Made by a program: the position numbers and the translations under genes. From NCBI GenBank assembly GCA_010672925.1, contig JAAHFP010000009.1:55615-119614 (forward strand): a stretch of 64,000 nt of DNA, written 5' to 3'. Positions 26,475 through 37,300 of the stretch are shown here, one piece after another; position 1 is the stretch's first letter, and each line of letters opens with the position of its first letter. The stretch is from Symploca sp. SIO1C2 (GTDB taxonomy: Bacteria; Cyanobacteriota; Cyanobacteriia; Cyanobacteriales; Coleofasciculaceae). The notes under the pieces were generated by a model, which ran no database searches, had not been told where the DNA came from, and saw only the letters and a program-made list of their open reading frames with translations.

Positions 26475-28370
26475 CTAAAATTGTTTCTCAAGAGTAGTTA
26501 GCGATCGCTCTTGACTGAGGATAGCAGCTAGTTGTTCAATAGTAGGAAATTGGAACAGGGTTGATAAGGGTAGAGATTGACCAAATCCCTGTTCAATTTT
26601 GTTCATCAATTGAACTGACATCAAGGAATGTCCCCCTAAGGCAAAGAAGTTATCATAGATGCCTATCTGCGATACCTCTAGTACTTCCTGCCAAATTTGA
26701 GCCATTTGATGCTCTAACTCATTCCTGGGTTTTACCTTTCCTGGAGCTGATAACAGAACTGTTTCTATCTCTGCTGTTTCTAATTGATGCAGATATTGCT
26801 CTGTTAGATATGCTGTTTGGTTTTTGTATCCATCCATAATTTTATGTTGTTCTGTTGCCTTTATTAAGGGTAGTTGTGATAGTTTTTGTTGGGGATTAGC
26901 GACAATAGCTTCTAGCAAGGTTTGGAAATTACCCGCCATGCTGACGATAGTCTCACGCTCAAATAAGTCAGTGTTATATCTCAAAAAGCCACCCAGACAT
27001 GAGCCAATCGGTATCATGTCTAAGGAAAGATCAAATGGACTTTCCTTAATTGGTATTTCGTAAGGCTCTACCTTGATTCCATGCCAATCAGATGAGCAAC
27101 CAAGTTCACCGGATAGTAGTTTTTGCCATTGCTCTATTTTGTGTAAGACAAACAAAACTTGAAAAATTGGAGAACGGCTTGGATCCCTTTCTGGTAGTAA
27201 TTTACCTACTAGTAGGGCAAAGGGATAACCTTGATGATCTAGTGCTCCTAGTACGGTTTGACGTACTTGGACTAGGAACTCCTGAAAACTGAGATCATCT
27301 GACAACTTGGCTCGCATGACAACTGGCTCAACAAAGTAGCCTACAATTGGAGCAAACTCCGGACAACTTCTGCCGGAGGTGGGAGAACCAACCAAGATCT
27401 CTTCTTGAGCTGTGTAACGATACAAGAGTACTTGAAAAGCTGCGAGAAGGGTCGTGTGGAGCGTTGATTTTTCCTTTCGGGTTATTTCCTTAAGTTGCTC
27501 ACTCAGCTTTTCAGATAATTGGAAAAAATAAGCATCACCATTATAGGTTTGTATCGTTGGTCGTGGTCGGTCAGTGGGCAAATTCAATACAGGCAACTTT
27601 CCCGCTAGCTGTTGTTGCCAGTAGTTCCAAAGACGTCTTCCTTCAGTCCCTTCCAACATATCTTTTTGCCAAGCAACATAATCTTGATAGGAGTGCTTGA
27701 GAGGGGTAAGGGATAACTCAGCATCAGTTGTTTGTGCCTGATAGAGTTTGGGCAACTCTTGAAAAATTAGGTTTAATGACCACCCATCAACAGCAATGTG
27801 ATGTATTGTCAGTAAGAGGATATGCTCCTGCTCAGAACGAGTGAACCACCTAATCCGCATTACTGCTTCTCTTTCAAGGTCAAAGGGATGCTGATGAGCT
27901 TCAACTAATCTCTTGTCTAATTCATCTTGACTCCAGGTGGTAGCATCAATCTGCAAAAAATCTAATTCTTGATGTTCCTGTACCAGTTGAATTGGTTTTT
28001 GACCTCGCTGAGTAAAAGTGCTATGCAATATAGGATGGCGTTTTCTTAGTGCTTGAAAAGCCTGACGCCAATGTCCCACATTAACCTGGGAGCGAATGTG
28101 GGTAGTCATAGAGACATTGTAAACACAGCTCTTTGGTGCTAATTTCCACAAAAACCACATTGCCTGCTGACCATAGGATAGGGGATAGACATGGAGCAAC
28201 TCAGGCTGAGTGTTGAGCAATTTTAATACTTCAGTTTTGTGCTGTTTTAGCTGAGATAAAACTAACTGAGTTGACTCTTGGTTAGGAGCACGATAGCCTA
28301 TCTTTTCTCCATTACTCCATAACTGCCAACCTTGGATTGTTAAATCTTGTACAAATTCAACGATATTCAT
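26475..28370 (-). CDS. Stand-alone NRPS protein: TubC docking-C-PCP
   Basis: A 631-residue protein with three parts. Residues ~1-53 form a TubC-type beta-hairpin docking domain (MNIVEFVQDLTIQGWQLWS). A condensation domain covers ~60-510, with YPLSYGQQAMWFL, the catalytic HHIAVDGWS and later GSPTSGR. A peptidyl carrier domain covers ~545-620, with DNFFALGGHSL and its phosphopantetheine Ser. There is no adenylation domain, thioesterase or reductase. Its ATG overlaps the stop of the preceding gene by four bases (ATGA), so translation is coupled. The C domain should accept the chain from the upstream PKS ACP. The nucleophile must be loaded on the PCP in trans, or the C domain releases the chain directly onto a free amine or alcohol. 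Confidence 0.92.
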   Translation of the reverse strand: MNIVEFVQDLTIQGWQLWSNGEKIGYRAPNQESTQLVLSQLKQHKTEVLKLLNTQPELLHVYPLSYGQQAMWFLWKLAPKSCVYNVSMTTHIRSQVNVGHWRQAFQALRKRHPILHSTFTQRGQKPIQLVQEHQELDFLQIDATTWSQDELDKRLVEAHQHPFDLEREAVMRIRWFTRSEQEHILLLTIHHIAVDGWSLNLIFQELPKLYQAQTTDAELSLTPLKHSYQDYVAWQKDMLEGTEGRRLWNYWQQQLAGKLPVLNLPTDRPRPTIQTYNGDAYFFQLSEKLSEQLKEITRKEKSTLHTTLLAAFQVLLYRYTAQEEILVGSPTSGRSCPEFAPIVGYFVEPVVMRAKLSDDLSFQEFLVQVRQTVLGALDHQGYPFALLVGKLLPERDPSRSPIFQVLFVLHKIEQWQKLLSGELGCSSDWHGIKVEPYEIPIKESPFDLSLDMIPIGSCLGGFLRYNTDLFERETIVSMAGNFQTLLEAIVANPQQKLSQLPLIKATEQHKIMDGYKNQTAYLTEQYLHQLETAEIETVLLSAPGKVKPRNELEHQMAQIWQEVLEVSQIGIYDNFFALGGHSLMSVQLMNKIEQGFGQSLPLSTLFQFPTIEQLAAILSQERSLTTLEKQF

Positions 28371-31300
28371 AATTCCCCCTCAAGCCAATCAATATTATTC
28401 CCCTCTGCTGCATTAATTTGTTCTTCGTTTTCTAACTTGTTTCCTTGATTAGTCTCAATCTGTTCTAACTGCTCATTTACTTCAGTAACTAAATCAGAAA
28501 TACTTACCCCTTCTACAAATTTAGACACTTTAAGATCGACTTCTAGATGGGTTTTAATCCGACTTCGCAATTCCAAGGCCATCAATGAGTCAACCCCCAT
28601 GTCGTTGAGAGGTTTTTGTAGATTAACTTGCTCATGATTCATCCCCAATACTTGTACAATTTCACTTTGAAGGTAATCTCTTAAAATATTTTGTCTTTCA
28701 CTGATTGATGCTGTCTTTAATTGTTGTAAAAACTGATACTGCTGAACCGTTAGGGTATTTTGGTTCTGGTGAGAGTCAACCAATTGTGCCACGTAGCGAA
28801 TTCCTTGCCGGAACGCTACTTCATTTTCTTGAGACTCTGACCAAATTTCCCCCATCAGCATTCTGGCTTGCTCTTCAACTGTCTGCTGCGGGTCTAAATC
28901 TATAGCCACACACCTTAGTTCTGGATTTTCCGAGGAGATGGTTTTTACCATCCCCAGAGAAGATTGGGCTACTCCTGACACTACGGGATGACTATCTAAT
29001 GGTTGCGCTCCTTGGGTAACTAACCAGAGGCGTGGCAAGGTCGATAACTCAGCCTTGACTAAGGCTTGCACTAATGACAAAGTACTGCCATATTCAGTCT
29101 CAGATGCCAGTGTTTCTTCTCCATTAAAACTATGTTCGCAGCATTGAACTACCCCATGCCAACTGGTTGACTGGTTTACTAATTGAGCGATCGCTTGTTG
29201 AAAATCCTCTGGTTGCTCTGGATTAATGGTAAAGTCTTCTGGAGTTAGCTGCTGATATTCTTGCCCTAGCTTCACTAAGACACAGATTTCTCCTTGCGAT
29301 CGCAGTTGAGTGGCTAAATTTGCCCCAACTCCTTGTCGATCTGCTAAGATTAACCAACTCTTGGGTTCAGATGAAGCTGGAGTTAAGGTCGTTGCTGCGG
29401 TTTGAGCAACGATTACACTTTGCTGAAATAATTCTTGGTGAGTGCTTTTTGTCCCAGGAAAGACTACTACTTCAGAGAAATTACTTTCTTTGAGGAGTTG
29501 CTGCCATTGAGCATTCTTAAGTAGGGGATGGTTAGGTCTTAAATCAAAATCCTGAAACCTCCACCATCCTTCTAAGAGTCCTGCAAATAAATCCGCCCAA
29601 TAGATACGAGTGGTAATCTCCAGCAATACCAAGATTCCTCCTGGTGCCAACAGTTGTTGCACATTTTCCAGGGTCTGACGCAAATCAGTGGTAGCGTGTA
29701 TTACATTTGCTGCCACAACCAGGTCATATTGATGCTCCTCAAAACCCTGAGTTGTTGGGTCTTGTTCTATATCTAATTGTTCGTAGTGCACAAATGGGTA
29801 ATCTCGGAACTTGTCTTGCGCCTTGCTGGTGAACAAACTGCCAATATCAGTGAACACATATTCTGTTTGGTGCGGATTGAGATGGGGCAAAATAGAGCTA
29901 GTGGTTCCTCCAGTACCAGCACCAATTTCTAGTAACCTTACTCCCCTGTCTTGAGGTAACTTTTCTAAGGCAGTAGCGATTGCCTGCTGCACCAAGGTAT
30001 TCATTACTTGTGCTTCGGATGATTCCTCATATATTTGGGTAGATGCAGTTAAATCTCCTTCTGGGAAAACCACCTGCAGCGGGTCTGCTGTTCCCTGTAA
30101 CACAGCACTCAGTTGAGAACCACAACGATCCAGTAAGTTAAGTTCTGGCTTACCTTGGGGATATTGAGTTTGCAAGGTCTGGTTTTTCAGCTGGGGATTG
30201 GTTTGTTGAGGAGTTTTAATGACTTGCCAATGTTCTGTTGTCCCTTGCAGAATTCCTACTTCAGCTAGAATCTCCAGCAGACGGTTAAATAGTGGCTGCT
30301 GTGGCAATACAATTTCTAACTGTTGGGCAAGAGATTCACTCGAAAAGCATTCTCCTTCTGGGAAGAAACAGTTCATGTTGGCAAAAGTCTGCACGATATA
30401 GTCAACACTCAAGGTTTCTACTTGACTCAATAATTGACTATAGTTTTCTAAGTCAAACTCTGAGACCAATTGGGAGACTAAAGGATGCAGTTTCAGATCT
30501 ATTGCCGCTAGATTCAACAAGTGCTCTGATGGCAGTCGTTTACCAAAACGAGGTTGCACTTTCCATTCCACTTCATGAACAGTATCACTCCCTAGCAGCA
30601 CTTCCCTTGTCACTGGTTTGAGTTGCAAACCCTCCATCGTGGCAATCGTCTCTCCCTGACTACTCAAGAGAGTTATTTCACCACTGAAGCTATCTCCCTT
30701 ACCATTGGTAAGCTTGGCAATAGACCCGATTGCCCAAAGACTAGTATTAGGACGGCGGTATACTTTAAACTGTTCGATGAATACTGGTACATAAGTATTA
30801 TGATTATCCTCTTCCTCAATAGCAGCAGCAATCACTTGCATACCAGCATCTAAGAGTGCCGGATGTAGTTGGTAGTCTGTGAATTCTGCTAGGAGTTCCT
30901 CTGGCAACTTAATTTCGCCGATAGCTTGGTTTTCTCCGCGCCACAACTGTTGGATACCCTGGAAACTGCGACCATAGTCAATGCCGCGATCGCGAAATTT
31001 TTGGTAATGATCTTTTAGTGGTATCTGTTGAGGACAAGCTACTTTCCAGGCTTCTAAGTTCTCAATGGTAGATTCGCTATGGGTGAACGAAATATGAGGT
31101 GAGATTTCCCTTCGACCCGTCCCTTCGTCTCCGCGTCTCCGCGTCTCCGTGTCTCCGTGTCCCTGATGGAGCAGTTTTCCTTCAACATGGAGAGTCCAAC
31201 TAGGCGATTCCTCACTTTCTTTTTGGTGTCGGCTAAAAATCTGAAATTGGTAGCTTCCCTTTGCTAATGGGGTGAAAAAAGTCTGAATAACCTTAAATTG

Positions 31301-34300
31301 ATCTTGCCCTAAAAGCAATCCCCGTTGAATTGACACATCTTCTAGCACCAGGGTTGGGGACTTGAAGAGAGTCACACCCCCAGCTAAGAGCATTTCTAAA
31401 TAACCAGCAGCAGGAAATACTACTTGCTCCCATACTCGATAGTGAGTCAGGTAGGCAGGCTCAGAAACACTCAGTTGGGATTCAAACTGAATGTGCTGTT
31501 GTTGCAGGGCACTGTAGAGTCGTTCACCTAGTAAGGGATGAAAATTACTTTTACTTGACAAAAGCTTGCTTTTGTGTTCCTTATTCTCTGTCTCTAGCCA
31601 ATACCGTTGTCGTTGGAAGGGATAAGTGGGCAAGACTACTTTCTGGCGAGGATAATCTTGGTCAAATCCTAACCAATTTACTGGGAATCCCTGGACATAG
31701 AGTTGTCCTAAACTAGATAGCATTTGTTGCCATTCATCCACTCCTGGGCGCAAGGAAGGTAACCAGACCCCCACTTCTTCTGGTAGACATTGACGCCCCA
31801 TACCCAACAAAATTGTTTTGGGTCCAATTTCTAGGAATAACTCAGCTCCTTCCTGGTGTAAGGTTGTCATGCTATCGGCAAACCTGACAGGTTGGCGCAG
31901 ATGATTTACCCAATATTGAGCTGTAGTGACGCTCTTGTCTGCGATTGTTCCTGTAACGTTAGATATTATTGGTATCTGAGGTGGATGATAGGTGAGTTGA
32001 TTAGCAACTGCTGCAAACTCTGCCAATATTGGTTCCATTAACGGTGAGTGGAAAGCATGGGATACTTGTAGCTGTTTAGTCTTGACTCCCTCTGCTTGTA
32101 ATTGAGTCGCGATCGCTTTTACTGCTTCTGACTCTCCAGAGATAACTGTACTTTCTGGTCCATTAATAGCGGCAATAGCTACTTTGTCTAGGTAAGTCCC
32201 GATAACTTTCCTTACTGTTAATTCTGATGCCATCACTGAAACCATCTCACCACCAGCAGGCAACTGTTGCATTAACCTTCCCCTAGCGGCAATGATTTTC
32301 AATCCATCTTCTAAACTAAAGATTCCCGCTACTGTGGCAGCTACGTATTCACCTACACTATGACCCATGACCACATCTGGTTTAATGCCCCAGGATTGCC
32401 ATAATTTGAACAAAGCGTATTCAATGGCAAATAGGGCTGGCTGGGTATAAGCTGTTTGGTTTAGTAGAGATGAACTATACTCATCGTTGTCCGCTGGATA
32501 GAGAATTTCGAGTAAGGACTTTTCCTGAAATGTTTCTGTACTAAGGAGAATTTGGTTACATTGCTCAAGGGCTTGGCGGAATACCGGTGCTTGTTTATAT
32601 AGCCTTTTTGCCATATTGACATACTGGGAACCTTGACCCGTAAACAAGAAGGCTACTTTCTTGGCAGTAGTATGAGGAAGTAATTCTCCGGAAAATATCC
32701 CTGCTACTTGATCTTCTCCTGGGAATTGATGCAGTTTTTCAACTAAATCTGTTGTGCTCGAAGCGACAACTGCTAATCTGTGGTTAAAGTGAACTCTTCC
32801 GGTATTGGCAGTGTAACAAACATCCCCTAAGTCCAATTTTGGATTACGCTCTAGGTGGTGGTGATAACGACTAACTAAATCTTCAAGAGCTTTTTTTGTT
32901 TTCCCAGATAAGGTTAATATAAGTCGCGATCGCTCTAAGTAATCTTTACTCTTGCCTTCCCCCCTTCCCGGTAAACCGAAGCTGGGGGAGACACGGAGAC
33001 GCGGAGTCAATTCCCCATTCGACCTTCGACCTTCGACCTTCGACCTTCTCGGAGCTTCTTCTAAAACTAGATGAGCATTAGTTCCTCCAATACCAAAAGA
33101 ACTAACAGCAGCCCGACGAGGAGTACCATTGCTGCTCCATTCCGACAGACTGGTATTAACATAAAATGGACTATTGGCAAAATCAATTTGGGGTGATGGT
33201 TGCTCAAAGTGCAAACTTGGGGGTATTAACTCATGTTTGAGAGTCAAGACGGTTTTGATAAGAGAAGCGACCCCTGCTGCTGTATTCAAATGTCCCACAT
33301 TGGTTTTTACCGAACCGATGGCACAAAATTGCTTTTTCTGGGTATGCTCAGCAAAAGTTTTGGTTAAGGCTTCAATTTCAATAGGGTCACCTAACTCTGT
33401 ACCAGTACCATGAGCTTCTATATAGTGAATTGTCTCTGGATTGATACCTGCAACTGCTTGAGCTTGTGAAATAACTCCTATTTGACCTGCTACACTCGGT
33501 GCGGTATAGCCCAATTTGAGAGAGCCATCGTTATTAATAGCTGAACCTTTGATCACCGCCTGAATAGAATCTCCATCTGCGATCGCTTGGGAGAGTGGTT
33601 TGAGTACAACAACGCCCACACCACTACCTAAAATTGTTCCCCTAGCTTTGGCATCAAAAGCTCGACAGTGCCCATCAGGAGATGCAATCATTCCTTCTTG
33701 ATATAAGTATCCTACTTCTTGGGGAACTTGAATAGAGACACCACCGGCAAGAGCCATATCACATTCCCCATTGAGTAAACTTTGGCAAGCTAGATGAACT
33801 GTGACTAAGGATGTGGAACAGGCGGTTTGAACATTGATGGCAGGCCCGGTAAGATTCAGTTTGTAAGCAGTGCGTGTGGCTAAATAATCTTTATCGTTTC
33901 CAATCATTTGCTCAAAGGAACGATGATTGAGCAGGATAAAACCTTGGTTACCGAGGTGAGACATGAGGTAAGTAGGCATTCCGCCACCAGCATAGACTCC
34001 TACGGAACCTTGATAAGTCTGTGGACTATAACCACTACTCTCTATGGCTTCCCAAGCGCATTCTAGGAACAGTCTTTGTTGCGGGTCTATTTCTTTGGCT
34101 TCTCTGGGAGAGTAGTTAAAGAAGTCAGCATCAAACAAGTCGATGTCGGAAAGTAGACCATGAACTTTGACGTAGTTAGGATTATTCAGTAAATCAGTGC
34201 CAATTCCAGATTTTGCTAACTGTTGATCTGATAACTGGGAAATAGATTCCACGCCATTTTTCAAATTCTCCCAAAATTCTTCTAGGTTTTTCGCTCCCGG

Positions 34301-37300
34301 AAAGCGTCCCGCCATACCAATGATGGCAATATCCTGATTTTCTTGATGTTTTTTGGGTTGCTTAGTTGGAAGTTTTTGACTTGGTTCAGCTGGGCTATCA
34401 CCTGTAATCAACTGACTTAAGGAATTGACCGTTGGGTGGGCAAGGAGGTCAACAACTTTCAAATTTAGATCAGCAAATACTTCTTGGAGTTTGCTGTAGA
34501 CCTGGATTAGGAGTATTGATTTACCTCCCAATTCAAAGAAATTATCGTCAATTCCGACTTCTTCTAGCTGTAGCACTTCTCGCCAAATAGCTGCAATTTT
34601 TCGCTGAGTTTCATTGGCGGATGGTACAGCTTGATATCCTGTAGGTTTATCTGGTTCTTGTAACTTTTTACGGTCTATTTTGCCATCCGGCGTTAAAGGA
34701 AGTGCATCTAATTGCACAAAGGCAGTAGGCAGAATATGGCTGGGAGCACCAAAGCGATTACATACTTCCAACCCTTGCAACTGACTAATAGGTAAGTCAT
34801 TGGTTTTCGAGGTAAAATAAACAGTTAACTGTTGTAAACTTTGACAACTCCCTTTGCCATTTTCAGTCGGAGCTGGAGAATAATCAATTGTTTCCAAGCT
34901 ATACTTACCATCTACTCCTTCTGTAGCTACAAATGTCCGGGGTGTTGCTGTCCCATTTCCAGGTATAACGGGCAAGCCTAACCGTTTGGCTAGTCCGATT
35001 CGTGCTGGCTTACCGGTCATTCCTTTGGGAATCGCACTCATCCACACTAAGCATTCTGGTAACCATTGAAGTTCTAGCTCTTTTTGCTTTAAGGCAAACT
35101 GACGTAGGGCTGCTAGCGATGGTCGAGATTGGTTGGTAATATCATTTCCTTCTACTTTGCAACCTTCTTCCTTCCCTTCTGCCTTCTGCCCTCTGCCTTC
35201 AACTGGTACAATCGCTGCTCCTACAACCTCCCCCAAAGATTTATGGGGTGCAGCAAACACAACTACTTGACCTACCCCTGGATGTCGCTGCAACAAATCT
35301 TCCACCAGCATCGGGCTAATTTTTTCTCCTGCCCGATTGATAATTTCCTTGAATCGACCTACCAGATACACATAGCCGTCTTCATCTAAATATCCTTTAT
35401 CCCCAGTCCTTAACCAACCTTCGATAAAGGCTTCTTCGTTAGGGTTGTAATCCATCCAATCCCGCAACTCATAGCCTGCGGTTACACAGGCACCTCTTAC
35501 CATGACTTCCCCTTCTGCATAAGGTGGCAGTACTTTGAGGATTGGTTTGCCCTGCTCGTTTTCTGTGACTTCGCCAATAATCAGTTGGGGGCCAGCTGCT
35601 GGTCCAACCGAACCATGTTTGGCTAATCCTTGCCCTAGTTGGGGGCTGCAAATAGGCATGGATTCCGTCATGGCGTAAGTGGGCAAAATTTCACATTTAA
35701 ATGCCCTAGCCATACGTTCAGCTATCGCTGGGAGTAGTGCTGCTGAACAGTTGCGGATCAAGCGCAGAGAATGATTTGGGGCTGCTCCTGTTTGCGCGAT
35801 CGCATGTTCTGCATATTCTAGAATAGCTTGGTGCATGGTGGGTACAGCGGAGTACCAAGTTACTTTTCTCTTATTTCCTCCTGCACTTGGTTGTAACCAA
35901 CGGAAGAAATCAGCTACACCATTTTCTGTGGCGTATAATCCCGGCGTGCATAGTACACTTGCACCAGCTAGCAAGGAGGCGAGGATATTCACTGATAAAC
36001 CGTGAATATGGAACAGGGGCATAATATTGATACAGGTGTCTTCTGGGGTTAGAGCGATCGTTTGACTAATGGTCAAAGCACCTGCGGTTAAGTTCCCATG
36101 AGTTAAGGGGACTGTTTTGGGTTTTCTGGTTGTACCACTGGTATGTAGTACTAAGGCGACATGATCACGAGTTGGTTTATTCCCTCCCCTGCCTCCAGTC
36201 CCCCTCCTGGGAGGGGTTAGGGGTGGGTTCTGCCTCCAGTCCCCCTCCTGGGAGGGGTTAGGGGTGGGTTTCTGGGAGAGGTTAGGGGTGGATTCTACCT
36301 CCTGCCTTTTGCCTTTTGCCTTTTGCTTTCTGCCTTTTGCCTTTTGTCTTCTGCCTTCTGCTTCCTGCCTCCTGCCTCCTGCCTCCTGACTAGCAGTCAC
36401 TTCCTCCAGAGTAAATAAACCACATACCTCGGTATCCGGTATTAGTTCAATAACACGCACCCCTAAGCTTTCTGCACAGGCTTTCAACTTCGCATTACTA
36501 CTGTTGTTGGCTTCACCTCTTTGTAATACTAGGGCTACTGCACTCAGGTCTTCTAATTCAAAGAGAACTTGCTTTTCTGTTAAAGATAGGCTGATGGGAG
36601 CAAACACACATTGCTGGGCTAGAGATAAAAATGCTACTGCGGCTTCTGGTCCGTTAGGCATCGCAGCACATACCCGTTCAGTAATCTTAATGCCTAAATG
36701 ACTGAGACTAGCATTGTCTGGTGGAGACTGGACAAATTCTTTGAGAGTTCTATGGGTAAGGGGTTTGCGGTTATCTGTACCCAAAATTGCAGGATTATCA
36801 GTGCCTGGTAGTAAATCTGCCCAGGTTTCAAATTCTTTTGATGCGGCAATTTGATCTACCTGGCAAGGTGAGGTGCTTGGTGATAAAACTTTTTCAACAA
36901 ATGAAATTTCAGGTGACATTGCCATTCGACCCGTCCCCGTGTCCCCGCGTCCCCGCGTCTCCGCGTCCTCACGTCCCCGTGTCTCCCTCTCTCTACTCAC
37001 TGGCATCGCAGGGGCTGGATGATACTCGGTAACTACTGCTACTTGTTCAATATCTGGGTGTGATTGTAGTTTTTCTTCCCAACGGGCTATCAAATCTGAG
37101 TCAATAATTTCTAGACTATTTAAAGTGCCTTCATCTACTGTTCCCAATTCCGTTCTCGGTAAAGCAGATACAGGAACATAGGCAGAGGGTAGTAATTCAG
37201 GAGATAAATAGGACTGTAGGTAGGAATGTATTTTCTCTTCAGAAAAATTACCAGAAATTACTAGATAAGCCACCAACTGGTTGTCCTTGGTCAAAGTAGC

